Positions 7,659 to 17,618 of a stretch of 38,882 bases of DNA are shown here, in pieces (position 1 is the stretch's first letter; every line of letters begins with the position of its first letter). The position numbers and the translations under genes are program-made. This stretch comes from an uncultured Oscillibacter sp. (GTDB lineage: Bacteria > Bacillota > Clostridia > Oscillospirales > Oscillospiraceae). The notes below the pieces were generated by a model, which ran no database searches, had not been told where the DNA came from, and was given only the letters and a program-made list of their open reading frames with translations. Where the stretch lies: contig CAAGJQ010000084.1 in NCBI GenBank assembly GCA_900770295.1, positions 1-38,882 of the forward strand, given 5' to 3'.

Positions 7659-9371
7659 TTACTTCGTCTCCTCGTCCTGCAGAGCGTCGTAACCCTGCTC
7701 ACCGGTGCGGACCTTGATGACGTTCTCCACGTTGGAGATGAAGATCTTGCCGTCACCGATGTTGCCGGTGTAGAGGACCTTGCGGGCGGTGTTGACCACC
7801 AGGGAGACGGGCAGCTTGCTGACTACGATGGACACCTGGATGCTGGGCAGCATGGTGGCTTCCACCTTGGCGCCGCGGAAGTAACCCTCGGTCTTGCCCC
7901 GCTGCTCGCCGCAGCCCATGACGTTGACGGCGGTCATACCGGTGATGCCGATGTCGAACATGGCCCGCTTCAGAGCGTCGAACCGCTCCATCTTGCAGAG
8001 AATGTCGATCTTGGTCATCTTCACGCCGCCCACAGAAGTGGGCTCCACAACGGAGGCAGCCACCTCCACGGGGACGGCTTCCTTGACGGACACATCGCCG
8101 GGGGCGGCCACGGGCAGGCCGTCGGGGGTGTCATCGTAGGTGAAGGCGAAGCCGCCGTATGCGGAGGGCAGGCCGTGCTCGGTGATATCCAGGCCCTTCA
8201 GCTCCTCCTCGGCGGAGACCCGCAGGCCGATGGTGTGCTTGATGACGGTGAACACAATGGTGATCATCACGCCGGCCCAGATGGCGGTGGCCAGGACACC
8301 CAGGCACTGGATCAGGAAGAAGTGGAAGCCGCCGCCGTAGAACACACCCCCGTCCACGGCCAGCAGGCCGGTGAGGATGGTGCCCATGGCGCCGCAGACG
8401 CCGTGCACGGAGATGGCGCCCACAGGGTCGTCGATCTTCACAACGGAATCGAAGAAGTTAACGGAGATGGGGAGGACCAGGCCGGCGGCAATGCCGATGA
8501 TGGCAGCGCCCACGGGGGAGACAGCGTCGCAGCCGGCGGTGATGGCCACCAGGCCCGCCAGAGCGGAGTTGAGGGTCATGCCGACATCGGGCTTCTTGTA
8601 GCGCAGCCAGGTATAGACCATGGTGACGCAGGAGGCCACAGCCGCAGCCAGGTTGGTGTTGACAAAGATGAGACCGGCGGAGACCATAGCCTCGTCGCTG
8701 TCCATGGCCACGGTGGAGCAGCCGTTGAAGCCGAACCAGCAGAACCACAGAATGAACACGCCCAGGGCGCCCAACGCCAGGTTGTGGCCGATGATGGCTC
8801 GGGGCTTGCCGTCCTTGTCGTACTTGCCGATGCGGGGGCCAAGGAAGGCGGCGCCGATGGCGGCGCACACACCGCCCACCATATGGACCGCGGTGGAACC
8901 GGCGAAATCATGGAAGCCCAGCTGGCTCAGCCAGCCGCCGCCCCAGATCCAGTGGCCGGAGACGGGATAGATGAACGCGGAGATGCAGAAGGAGTAGATG
9001 CAGTAGGAGATGAACTTGGTGCGCTCCGCCATGGAGCCGGAGACGATGGTGGCGGCGGTGGCGCAGAACACGGTCTGGAAGATCAGAAACGCGAACAGAG
9101 GCACGCCAGCGGGAAGCACGTCGGCGTAATCGCCCAGAACAAAGGGATCAAAGCCGCCGATGATGGCGCCGGCGCCGCCGAACATGAGGCCGAAGCCCAG
9201 GATCCAATAAGTAGGGGTACCGATGCAGAAGTCCATCAGGTTTTTCATCAGGATGTTGCCGGTGTTCTTGGCCCGGGTGAAACCCGCCTCGCACATGGCG
9301 AAGCCGGCCTGCATGAAGAAGACCAGGGCCGCGCCTAACAGGACCCATATAGTGTTGACAGCTGAATACAT
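7659..9371 (-). CDS. amt: Ammonium transporter fused to a C-terminal P-II (GlnK) domain
   Basis: 570 residues. Residues 1 to about 405 are an Amt/MEP/Rh channel with about 11 membrane helices; the two pore histidines lie in DFAGSTAVHMVGG (near 163) and SVHGVCGAMGT (near 322). A linker rich in Val, Pro and Glu leads into a P-II domain (452-570, MTKIDILCKMERFDALKRA) with a T-loop region MGCGEQRGKTEGYFRG and the C-loop end VENVIKVRTGE. P-II normally plugs Amt when nitrogen is plentiful; here the plug is covalent. Start chosen at ATG 9371, with AGGAGG upstream, rather than the open frame to 9425, which would run into the leader terminator. It is preceded by a leader with ANTAR-like hairpins. Amt-P-II fusions are known but uncommon. 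Confidence 0.92.
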   Translation of the reverse strand: MYSAVNTIWVLLGAALVFFMQAGFAMCEAGFTRAKNTGNILMKNLMDFCIGTPTYWILGFGLMFGGAGAIIGGFDPFVLGDYADVLPAGVPLFAFLIFQTVFCATAATIVSGSMAERTKFISYCIYSFCISAFIYPVSGHWIWGGGWLSQLGFHDFAGSTAVHMVGGVCAAIGAAFLGPRIGKYDKDGKPRAIIGHNLALGALGVFILWFCWFGFNGCSTVAMDSDEAMVSAGLIFVNTNLAAAVASCVTMVYTWLRYKKPDVGMTLNSALAGLVAITAGCDAVSPVGAAIIGIAAGLVLPISVNFFDSVVKIDDPVGAISVHGVCGAMGTILTGLLAVDGGVFYGGGFHFFLIQCLGVLATAIWAGVMITIVFTVIKHTIGLRVSAEEELKGLDITEHGLPSAYGGFAFTYDDTPDGLPVAAPGDVSVKEAVPVEVAASVVEPTSVGGVKMTKIDILCKMERFDALKRAMFDIGITGMTAVNVMGCGEQRGKTEGYFRGAKVEATMLPSIQVSIVVSKLPVSLVVNTARKVLYTGNIGDGKIFISNVENVIKVRTGEQGYDALQDEETK

Positions 9372-9385
9372 AAATTTCCCTCCTA

Positions 9386-9438
9386 AAACAAAAACGGCAA
9401 GGGCGCCTGAGAGATGTCCTCTCACAGGCGCCCTTGCC
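9386..9438 (-). terminator. Leader terminator (attenuator) upstream of amt, also end of the gltBD unit
   Basis: 14-bp stem at 9396-9409 with 9425-9438, extended by inner GAGAG/CTCTC pairing, followed on the minus strand by GTTTTTGTTTT. It stands between the gltD stop (9535) and the amt start (9371), so it can end read-through from gltD and, if a promoter lies between, attenuate amt. Confidence 0.8.
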
Positions 9439-9461
9439 TTAACGATGGTATGACTTTACCA
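9426..9461 (-). promoter_or_regulatory. Candidate ANTAR-responsive tandem hairpins in the amt leader
   Basis: On the minus strand two short hairpins with six-base loops follow each other. P1 is TGGTA-AAGTCA-TACCA (9446-9461). P2 is AGGC-AAGGGC-GCCT (9426-9439). P2 uses the 5' arm of the terminator at 9386-9438, so forming P2 prevents the terminator. Paired hexaloop hairpins overlapping a terminator are the known target architecture of ANTAR antiterminators; I recall loop position 1 as A and position 4 as G, which P2 fits and P1 only half fits. An ANTAR gene lies in the same cluster (15580-16119). Function is inferred. Confidence 0.55.
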
Positions 9462-9534
9462 CTGCAAAGTGTATTTCGTCAATGGGCGGTTTTGACAAGC
9501 CTTTTGCCGTTTTGACGGAAAATTTCTAAATTCC

Positions 9535-10935
<1,401 letters not shown>

Positions 10936-10953
10936 AGTGTTCGCCCTCCTTTC

Positions 10954-13900
10954 TCAAGCCTTCGTGTTGGCGTAGAATGCTTCGATCTCGGCCTGGTCGC
11001 GGCTCATGCCCTTTTCCTCGTACTGGGCGATGGAGCGCAGCATCCGGTCGTAGTCCTTGGGCATGACCTTCTTGAAGCAGGGGACATAGGAGTGGAAGGC
11101 CGCCAGGATCTGCTTGCCCCGGGGGGAGCCGGTGGCCGCAACATGTGCCTCGATCAGGGCTTTCAGCTCCTGAATGTCATGGGACTCCGTCAGGGTGTCC
11201 GTCAGGACCTGCTCCTTGTTCAGCCGCATGTACAGATCGTGGTTCTCGTCCAGCACGTAGGCGATGCCGCCGGACATGCCGGCCGCGAAGTTCTTGCCCG
11301 TGGGGCCCAGGATGACGCAGCGGCCACCGGTCATGTACTCGCAGCCGTGGTCGCCCACGCCCTCCACCACGGCCACGGCGCCGGAGTTCCGGACGCAGAA
11401 GCGCTCACCGGCCATACCGCTGATAAACGCCTGACCGCTGGTGGCGCCGTACAGGGCCACATTGCCCACAATGATGTTCTCACCGGGATCGAATTTGCTG
11501 CCCTTGGGCGGGTAGACGACGAGCTTGCCGCCGGAGAGGCCCTTGCCCAGACCATCGTTGCAGTCGCCCTCCAGCTCCAGAGTCAGTCCCTTGGGGATAA
11601 AGGCGCCGAAGGACTGACCGCCGCCGCCGTGGCAGGTAATGACATAGCTGTCATCCGGCAGGGAATTGCCACAGGTGCGGGTGATCTCGGAGCCGAACAG
11701 GGTGCCGAAGGCACGGTCCGTGGAGGAGACCTGAAGGTCCAGCCTGCCGGACTTTTTGCTCTTCAGGCTCTTGCCCAGCTTCTCCAGCAGGACGCTGACA
11801 TCCACGCTCTTTTCCAGGTGGAAGTCGTAGGCCGCCTGGGGATCGAAATGGGGGACATGATCCCCGTAGGGATTTTGGAGCAGGCCGCTCAGGTTCAGGG
11901 TCTCCGCCCGGTGGGTGATGAGCTTTTCCCGGACCCGCAGCAGGTCGCTGCGGCCCACCAGCTCATCCACGGTGCGGATACCCAGCTTCGCCATGTACTC
12001 CCGCAGCTCCTGGGCCACGAATTCCATGAAGTTGATGATGTACTCCGGCTTGCCGGAGAAGCGCTTGCGCAGCTGGGGGTTCTGAGTGGCGATGCCGGCG
12101 GGGCAGGTGTCCAGATTGCAAACCCGCATCATGCAGCAGCCCAGGGCCACCAGCGGCGCGGTGGCGAAGCCGAATTCCTCGGCGCCCAGCATGCAGGCGA
12201 TGGCCACGTCCCGGCCGGTCATCAGCTTGCCGTCGGCCTCAATGACCACCTGGCTGCGCAGGCCGTTTTGAATGAGGGTCTGGTGGGCCTCCGCCACACC
12301 CAGCTCCCAGGGCAGGCCCGCGCCCTGGATGGAGCTCTTGGGGGCGGCGCCGGTGCCGCCGTCGTGACCGGAGATCAGCACCACCTGGGCGCCGGCCTTG
12401 GCGACGCCGGCGGCGATGGTGCCCACGCCAGCCTCGGATACCAGCTTTACGCTGATGCGGGCATGGCGGTTGGCGTTTTTCAGGTCGTAGATCAGCTGGG
12501 CCAGGTCCTCGATGGAGTAGATGTCGTGGTGGGGCGGGGGAGAGATCAGCGTCACACCGGGGGTGGAGCAGCGGGTCTTGGCGATCCAGGGATAGACCTT
12601 CTTGCCGGGCAGATGGCCGCCCTCGCCGGGCTTGGCGCCCTGGGCCATCTTGATCTGAATTTCCTGGGCGCTGTTCAGGTACTCGCTGGTGACGCCGAAG
12701 CGGCCGGAGGCCACCTGCTTGATGGCGGAGCAGCGCTCGTCGTGGAGCCGCTCCTGGGCCTCGCCGCCCTCGCCGGAGTTGGACTTGCCGCCGATGCGGT
12801 TCATGGCGATGGCCATGCACTCGTGGGCCTCCTGGGAGATGGAGCCGTAGCTCATGGCGCCGGTCTTGAACCGCTTGACGATGGAGCTGACGGGCTCCAC
12901 CTCGTCGATGGGGATGCCGCCGTTCTCGTCGAACTGGAAGCCCAGCAGGCCCCGCAGGGTGTGGGGCTTGTCCGCGAAGTCCACCAGGGCGGTGTACTCC
13001 TTGAAGGCCTCGTAGCTGCCCTCCCGGGTGGCCTTTTGCAGCAGCAGAATGGTCCGGGGGTTGTACATGTGGTCCTCTTTGTCGGGACCGGAGCGGAGCT
13101 TGTGGATGCCGGTGGAGTCCAGGGTGGTGTCGTAGCCCAGGCCCAGGGGGTCGAAGGCCTGGTTGTGGTTCCACTCCACGCCCTCACCGATCTCCTCCAG
13201 ACCGATGCCGCCCACGCGGCTGACGGTGTTGGTGAAGTACTTGTCGATGACTTCCCTGTTGATGCCCACGCACTCGAAGATCTGGGCGGACTGGTAGGAC
13301 TGGATGGTGGAGATGCCCATTTTGGAGGCGATCTTCACGATGCCGTGGAGGATGGCGCTGTTGTAGTCGTTGACAGCGGCGGTGGGGTCCTTGTCCAGCA
13401 TCCCCAGCGTCACCAGCTCCTCCACGCACTCCTGGGCCAGATAGGGGTTGATGGCCTGGGCGCCGTAGCCCAGGAGCGTTGCGAAGTGGTGGACGTCCCG
13501 GGGCTCCGCACTCTCCAGGATCATGGAGACGGCGGTGCGCTTCTTGGTGCGGACCAGATACTGCTCCAGCGCGGAGACGGCCAGCAGGGAGGGAATGGCC
13601 ACGTGGTTTTCATCCACGCCCCGGTCGGACAGGATCAGAATATTGGCGCCCTTCTTATAGGCCCGGTCCACGTTGACAAACAGCTGGTCCAGGGCGTTGG
13701 CCAGGGGGGAACCCTTGTAGTACAGCAGGGAGATGGTCTCCACACGGAAGCCGGGGCGGTTCATGTGACGGATCTTCATCAGGTCCACGGAGGTCAGAAT
13801 GGGGTTGTGGATCTGCAGGACCGTGCAGTTTTCCGCCTTCTCCTGCAAGAGGTTGCCGCTGGAGCCCACGTACACCGTGGTGTCGGTGACGATCTCCTCC

Positions 13901-15486
13901 CGGATGGCGTCCATGGGCGGGTTCGTCACCTGGGCGAAGAGCTGCTTGAAGTAGTTGAACAGGGGCTGGTGATGCTCGCTCAGCACCGCCAGCGGGGTGT
14001 CCACGCCCATGGCGGACGTGGGCTCGGCGCCGTCCCGGGCCATGGGGAGGATGGAGTCCTTGACCTCCTCATAGGTGTAGCCGAAGGCCTTGTACAGCCG
14101 GTCCCGCAGCTCCTGGGTGTGGGACTCCACCCGCTTGTTGGGGATGGGGAGGTCCTTCAGATAGACCAGGTGGGCGTCCAGCCACTCGCCGTAGGGCTGC
14201 TGGGCGGCGTAGCGGTGCTTCAGCTCGGTGTCGTCCACCAGCCGGCCCTCCCGCAGGTCCGCCAGCAGCATCTTGCCGGGCTGCAGGCGGGATTTTTTCA
14301 CGATCTTCTCCGGCGGGATGTCGAGGACACCCACCTCGGAGGACAGGATCAGATAGTTGTCATCGGTCAGATACCAGCGGCAGGGGCGCAGACCGTTGCG
14401 GTCCAGCACGGCGCCCACGGTGTCGCCGTCGGAGAACACGATGGCGGCGGGGCCGTCCCAGGGCTCCATCATGGTGGCGTAGTAGTGGTAGAAGTCCCGC
14501 TTCTCCCGGCTCATCTTCTTGTCGTTGGCCCAGGGCTCGGGAATGCACATCATGACCGCCTGAGGCAGGTCGATGCCGTTCATCATCAGAAATTCCAGGG
14601 TGTTGTCCAGCATGGAACTGTCGGAGCCGCTCTGGTCCACCACCGGCAGGATCTTGTCCATGTCCTCGTCCATGATGGCGGAGGTCATGGTCTCCTCCCG
14701 GGCCAGCATGCGGTCCACGTTGCCCCGGATGGTGTTGATCTCGCCGTTGTGCATGATGTAGCGGTTGGGATGGGCCCGCTGCCAGCTGGGGTTCGTGTTG
14801 GTGGAGAACCGGGAGTGGACCAGGGCCATGGCGCTCTCACAGTCCGTGTCCGTCAGGTCCGCGTAGAACTTCCGCAGCTGCCCCACCAAAAACATGCCCT
14901 TGTAGACGATGGTCCGGCTGGAGAAGGAGGAGATGTAGGTGTTGACGTTGGACTGCTCGAACACCCGGCGGGCCACATACAGCTTCCGGTCGAAGTCCAG
15001 TCCCCTGGCGCAGTCCGCAGGGCGCTTGACGAAGCACTGGCAGATGCAGGGCATGCAGCTGCGGGCCTTTTCGCCCAGCACCTCGGGATGGACGGGGACC
15101 GTGCGCCAACCCAGGAACTCCATGCCCTCCTTGGCCACGATGATCTCCATCATCTTCTTGGCCTGGGCCCGTTTGAGGTTGTCGTTGGGGAAGAAGAACA
15201 TGCCCACGCCGTAGTCCCGCTCGCCGCCCAGGACGATGCCCTCGGCAGCGGCGGCCTTCACCATCAGCTTGTGGGGGACCTGGATCATCAGGCCCACGCC
15301 GTCGCCAGTCTCGCCGGCGGCGTCCTTGCCGGCGCGGTGCTCCAGCTTCTCCACGATCTTCAGCGCGTCGTCCACGTTCTTATAGCTCTTGATGCCCTTC
15401 AGACTCACCACGGCGCCGATGCCGCAGGAGTCATGCTCAAAGCGGGGATCATACAGCGGTTGGTTTCTCTGGTCAGGTTCCAACAT
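10954..15486 (-). CDS. gltB: Glutamate synthase large subunit
   Basis: Converts glutamine plus 2-oxoglutarate to two glutamates, the main route from GS into glutamate. 1510 residues, normal for bacterial GltB. The N-terminal class II amidotransferase has its nucleophile at Cys21 after a short propeptide (YDPRFEHDSCGIGAVV). The central and FMN-binding synthase domains contain SGHDGGTGAAPKSS (near 1038) and the 3Fe-4S motif CCMMRVCNLDTCPAG (near 1115-1130). The C-terminal GXGXG beta-helix domain runs from about 1240. The ATG at 15486 is preceded by TTGGAGGTC. It lies downstream of the ANTAR gene and directly upstream of gltD. A very long antisense open frame across this gene is a GC artefact. 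Confidence 0.98.
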   Translation of the reverse strand: MLEPDQRNQPLYDPRFEHDSCGIGAVVSLKGIKSYKNVDDALKIVEKLEHRAGKDAAGETGDGVGLMIQVPHKLMVKAAAAEGIVLGGERDYGVGMFFFPNDNLKRAQAKKMMEIIVAKEGMEFLGWRTVPVHPEVLGEKARSCMPCICQCFVKRPADCARGLDFDRKLYVARRVFEQSNVNTYISSFSSRTIVYKGMFLVGQLRKFYADLTDTDCESAMALVHSRFSTNTNPSWQRAHPNRYIMHNGEINTIRGNVDRMLAREETMTSAIMDEDMDKILPVVDQSGSDSSMLDNTLEFLMMNGIDLPQAVMMCIPEPWANDKKMSREKRDFYHYYATMMEPWDGPAAIVFSDGDTVGAVLDRNGLRPCRWYLTDDNYLILSSEVGVLDIPPEKIVKKSRLQPGKMLLADLREGRLVDDTELKHRYAAQQPYGEWLDAHLVYLKDLPIPNKRVESHTQELRDRLYKAFGYTYEEVKDSILPMARDGAEPTSAMGVDTPLAVLSEHHQPLFNYFKQLFAQVTNPPMDAIREEIVTDTTVYVGSSGNLLQEKAENCTVLQIHNPILTSVDLMKIRHMNRPGFRVETISLLYYKGSPLANALDQLFVNVDRAYKKGANILILSDRGVDENHVAIPSLLAVSALEQYLVRTKKRTAVSMILESAEPRDVHHFATLLGYGAQAINPYLAQECVEELVTLGMLDKDPTAAVNDYNSAILHGIVKIASKMGISTIQSYQSAQIFECVGINREVIDKYFTNTVSRVGGIGLEEIGEGVEWNHNQAFDPLGLGYDTTLDSTGIHKLRSGPDKEDHMYNPRTILLLQKATREGSYEAFKEYTALVDFADKPHTLRGLLGFQFDENGGIPIDEVEPVSSIVKRFKTGAMSYGSISQEAHECMAIAMNRIGGKSNSGEGGEAQERLHDERCSAIKQVASGRFGVTSEYLNSAQEIQIKMAQGAKPGEGGHLPGKKVYPWIAKTRCSTPGVTLISPPPHHDIYSIEDLAQLIYDLKNANRHARISVKLVSEAGVGTIAAGVAKAGAQVVLISGHDGGTGAAPKSSIQGAGLPWELGVAEAHQTLIQNGLRSQVVIEADGKLMTGRDVAIACMLGAEEFGFATAPLVALGCCMMRVCNLDTCPAGIATQNPQLRKRFSGKPEYIINFMEFVAQELREYMAKLGIRTVDELVGRSDLLRVREKLITHRAETLNLSGLLQNPYGDHVPHFDPQAAYDFHLEKSVDVSVLLEKLGKSLKSKKSGRLDLQVSSTDRAFGTLFGSEITRTCGNSLPDDSYVITCHGGGGQSFGAFIPKGLTLELEGDCNDGLGKGLSGGKLVVYPPKGSKFDPGENIIVGNVALYGATSGQAFISGMAGERFCVRNSGAVAVVEGVGDHGCEYMTGGRCVILGPTGKNFAAGMSGGIAYVLDENHDLYMRLNKEQVLTDTLTESHDIQELKALIEAHVAATGSPRGKQILAAFHSYVPCFKKVMPKDYDRMLRSIAQYEEKGMSRDQAEIEAFYANTKA

Positions 15487-15520
15487 AGGAAGACCTCCAA
15501 TATCTTAGATTCCAGGAAGA

Positions 15521-15569
15521 TTTCATCCCCCCTGGCCCCTGGGCGCCAGAGGTGGGGCGGCGGATGAAA
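15521..15569 (-). promoter_or_regulatory. Stem-loop in the nitR-gltB gap
   Basis: An 8-bp outer stem, TTTCATCC (15521-15528) with GGATGAAA (15562-15569), encloses a GC-rich inner hairpin built around CCCCTGG/CCAGAGG. No T tract follows on the minus strand, so it is not a normal terminator. It may stabilise or process the transcript ahead of gltB, or be part of an attenuation device. Confidence 0.4.
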
Positions 15570-15579
15570 CCGGTGTTTG

Positions 15580-16119
15580 TCAATGTGTATAAGAGTCAAT
15601 AATGATCTGCGCCGTCTCATACATTTTGAGACCGGCGTCCATGCTGCGCTTCTGGAGAAAACGGTGGGCTTCGGATTCCGTCATGCGGTTGACATCCATC
15701 AAAAGCTCCTTGGCCTTCTGGATGAGCTTCTGCTCTTCCTCCCGGCGCTTGGGAGGGGGGTGGCGCAGGTGCTTTTCCTCAAACCGGCGCAGCAGCTCCA
15801 GCGTTGCGAAAAAGTCGGAGCGGGAGACGGGACTTGCCAGCTTGTGCAGGTTTTCTCCCTCGCAGAAGTCCAGATTGGCTGCGGAGGAGATGACCAGCAG
15901 AACAGCCAGCCCCCGGAGATCGGCGGCCAGATCGCCCGCGGTCATGTCCCGGAGCTTGAAGCCGCAGACCACGATGGCGCTGCCCAGCTTCCGGACGGTG
16001 CGGATGGCCTCCGAGCCGGTGGCGCAGCAGGCGGCCGGTGTATAGCCGTCTGACTCCAGCAGCCGCAGGATGCGGCGCTGCGCCTCCTCATTGGCAAAGG
16101 CGACAACGATTCTGTCCAT
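15580..16119 (-). CDS. nitR: ANTAR-domain RNA-binding antiterminator with a degenerate receiver (NitR-like)
   Basis: 179 residues. An N-terminal receiver-like domain (1 to about 115) leads to an ANTAR three-helix domain (about 120-177: KLIQKAKELLMDVNRMTESEAHRFLQ, KRSMDAGLKMYETAQIII). ANTAR proteins bind paired hexaloop hairpins in nascent RNA and prevent termination. The receiver lacks the phosphoacceptor: where LLDIMMPDM is expected it reads VVCGFKLRDM (51-59), and the N-terminal acidic pair is replaced (VVAFANEEA), so control by phosphorylation is unlikely. The gene order glnA-ANTAR-gltB-gltD is the one I recall for nitR in solventogenic clostridia, where it controls GS and GOGAT. Start at ATG 16119, with GAGGAGGGG upstream, in preference to the open frame to 16158. 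Confidence 0.88.
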   Translation of the reverse strand: MDRIVVAFANEEAQRRILRLLESDGYTPAACCATGSEAIRTVRKLGSAIVVCGFKLRDMTAGDLAADLRGLAVLLVISSAANLDFCEGENLHKLASPVSRSDFFATLELLRRFEEKHLRHPPPKRREEEQKLIQKAKELLMDVNRMTESEAHRFLQKRSMDAGLKMYETAQIIIDSYTH

Positions 16120-16143
16120 GAAATCCCCTCCTCTCTCCTGAAC

Positions 16144-16194
16144 GCGGCTCCCCGACACACGCCTTCCGCATCAGACCGGAAGGACGGGGACCGC
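16144..16194 (-). promoter_or_regulatory. Two-tier stem-loop between glnA and nitR
   Basis: On the minus strand GCGG-TCCCCG pairs with CGGGGA-GCCGC, and inside it CCTTCCG pairs with CGGAAGG around an 8-base loop. There is no T tract. It occupies most of the gap between the glnA stop (16226) and the nitR start (16119). It could protect the 3' end of a glnA message or reduce read-through so that nitR is made at lower level. No hexaloop of the ANTAR type is visible. Confidence 0.45.
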
Positions 16195-16225
16195 CTGTAA
16201 AAACCGCGCGGATGGCCGCCGTGGG

Positions 16226-17557
16226 TCAGTACGTCACCAGATACTTGTCCAGCTCCCACTGGGAGACCTGGGTGCGGTACTCCTCCCACTCCCGCAGCTT
16301 GCCGTTGATGTACTGGGCGGAGACGTGGGGGCCCAGAGCGTCCAGAACCACCTGGTCGGCGGACAGGGCCGCGATGGCGGCGTCCAGCGTCCCGGGCAGG
16401 TTTTCAATGCCGTGGGCGGCCAGTTCAGCGGGGGTCATGGCGTAGATGTTTTTCGTGATCTCCGCCGGGGGCGTCAGCTGCCGCTCAATGCCGTCCAGAC
16501 CGGCGGCCAGACAGGCGGCGAAGACCAGATACGGATTGCAGGCGGGGTCCGGGCTCCGCAGCTCCACACGGGTGCCCTGGCCCCGGGGCGCGGGGATGCG
16601 GATCAGGGCCGAGCGGTTGGAGGAGGACCAGGCCAGGTAGCAGGGGGCCTCGTAGCCGGGCACCAGCCGCTTGTAGGAGTTCACCAGGGGGTTGGTCAGG
16701 GCGCAGAAGCCCTTGGCGTGAGCCAGCAGGCCCGCGATGAACTGATAGGCCAGCGGAGAGAGCTGGCCGGGGGCGCTCTCGTCAAAGAACACGTTCTGCC
16801 CGTGTTTGAACAGGGACATATTGATGTGCATGCCGTTTCCCGCGGTGCCGTAGACAGGCTTGGGCATGAACGTGGCGTGGAGGCCGTTCTTCTGGGCCAG
16901 GGTCTTGACCGCCAGCTTGAAGGTCATGATGACATCTGCGGCGTGGAGAGCATCGGCGTACTTGAAATCGATCTCGTGCTGTCCGGCGGCCACCTCGTGG
17001 TGGCTGGCCTCCACCTCGATGCCCATGTCCTCCAGCGCCAGGCAGATCTCCCGGCGGGTGCTCTCGCCGTGGTCCAGGGGACCCAGATCGAAATAGCTGG
17101 CCTCGTCGGCTGTCTTGGTGGTGGGATTGCCGTTGTCATCGGTCTGGAAGAGGAAGAACTCCGGCTCCGGGCCTACATTGAATACATAGCCCATCCGCTC
17201 CGCCCGTGCCAAAGTCCGCTTCAGCACACTTCTGGGGTCTCCCACAAAGGGGGTGCCGTCGGGGTTGTGGACCTCGCAGATCAGCCGGGCCACTTTGCCA
17301 TACTGGGGGCGCCAGGGCAGCACCGCAAAGGTGTCCAGGTCCGGCCAGAGATACTGGTCGGACTCCTCGATGCGGACAAAGCCCTCGATGGAGCTGCCGT
17401 CCATCATGATCTCGTTGTTCACGGCCCTCTGGATCTGGGAGGCGGAGATCGCTACGTTTTTCAACTGACCGAAAATATCAGTGAACTGCATGCGGATGAA
17501 CTGGATATCCTGCTCTTCCACCAGCCGGATGATGTCTTCCTTGGTGTATTTGCCCAT
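16226..17557 (-). CDS. glnA: Glutamine synthetase type I (Firmicute GSI-alpha form)
   Basis: ATP-dependent amidation of glutamate to glutamine, dodecameric cytoplasmic enzyme. 443 residues, the size of the Bacillus/Clostridium GSI-alpha enzymes. Signatures: MDGSSIEGFVRIEESD near the N-terminus, metal-binding GPEPEFFLF, the ATP-site motif KPVYGTAGNGMHINMS, and NRSALIRIPA. The adenylylation tyrosine region of GSI-beta enzymes is not present, so feedback control rather than adenylylation is expected. ATG at 17557 with GAAAGGAGA upstream. First gene of the nitrogen unit; expression is probably set by the strong promoter and the leader terminator at 17619-17667. Confidence 0.98.
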   Translation of the reverse strand: MGKYTKEDIIRLVEEQDIQFIRMQFTDIFGQLKNVAISASQIQRAVNNEIMMDGSSIEGFVRIEESDQYLWPDLDTFAVLPWRPQYGKVARLICEVHNPDGTPFVGDPRSVLKRTLARAERMGYVFNVGPEPEFFLFQTDDNGNPTTKTADEASYFDLGPLDHGESTRREICLALEDMGIEVEASHHEVAAGQHEIDFKYADALHAADVIMTFKLAVKTLAQKNGLHATFMPKPVYGTAGNGMHINMSLFKHGQNVFFDESAPGQLSPLAYQFIAGLLAHAKGFCALTNPLVNSYKRLVPGYEAPCYLAWSSSNRSALIRIPAPRGQGTRVELRSPDPACNPYLVFAACLAAGLDGIERQLTPPAEITKNIYAMTPAELAAHGIENLPGTLDAAIAALSADQVVLDALGPHVSAQYINGKLREWEEYRTQVSQWELDKYLVTY

Positions 17558-17618
17558 GGTCGGTCTCCTTTCGGTTCAGATCAATTTATCACTTTAATGT
17601 GAGAGTATATCCGTATAC

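Noticed and set aside
8175..9338. 387-residue open frame opposite the ammonium transporter
   Set aside because: Antisense shadow with no recognisable domain; the minus-strand product is unambiguous.
9372..9425. N-terminal extension of the Amt fusion
   Set aside because: The extra codons lie in the leader terminator, and AGGAGG is placed for the ATG at 9371.
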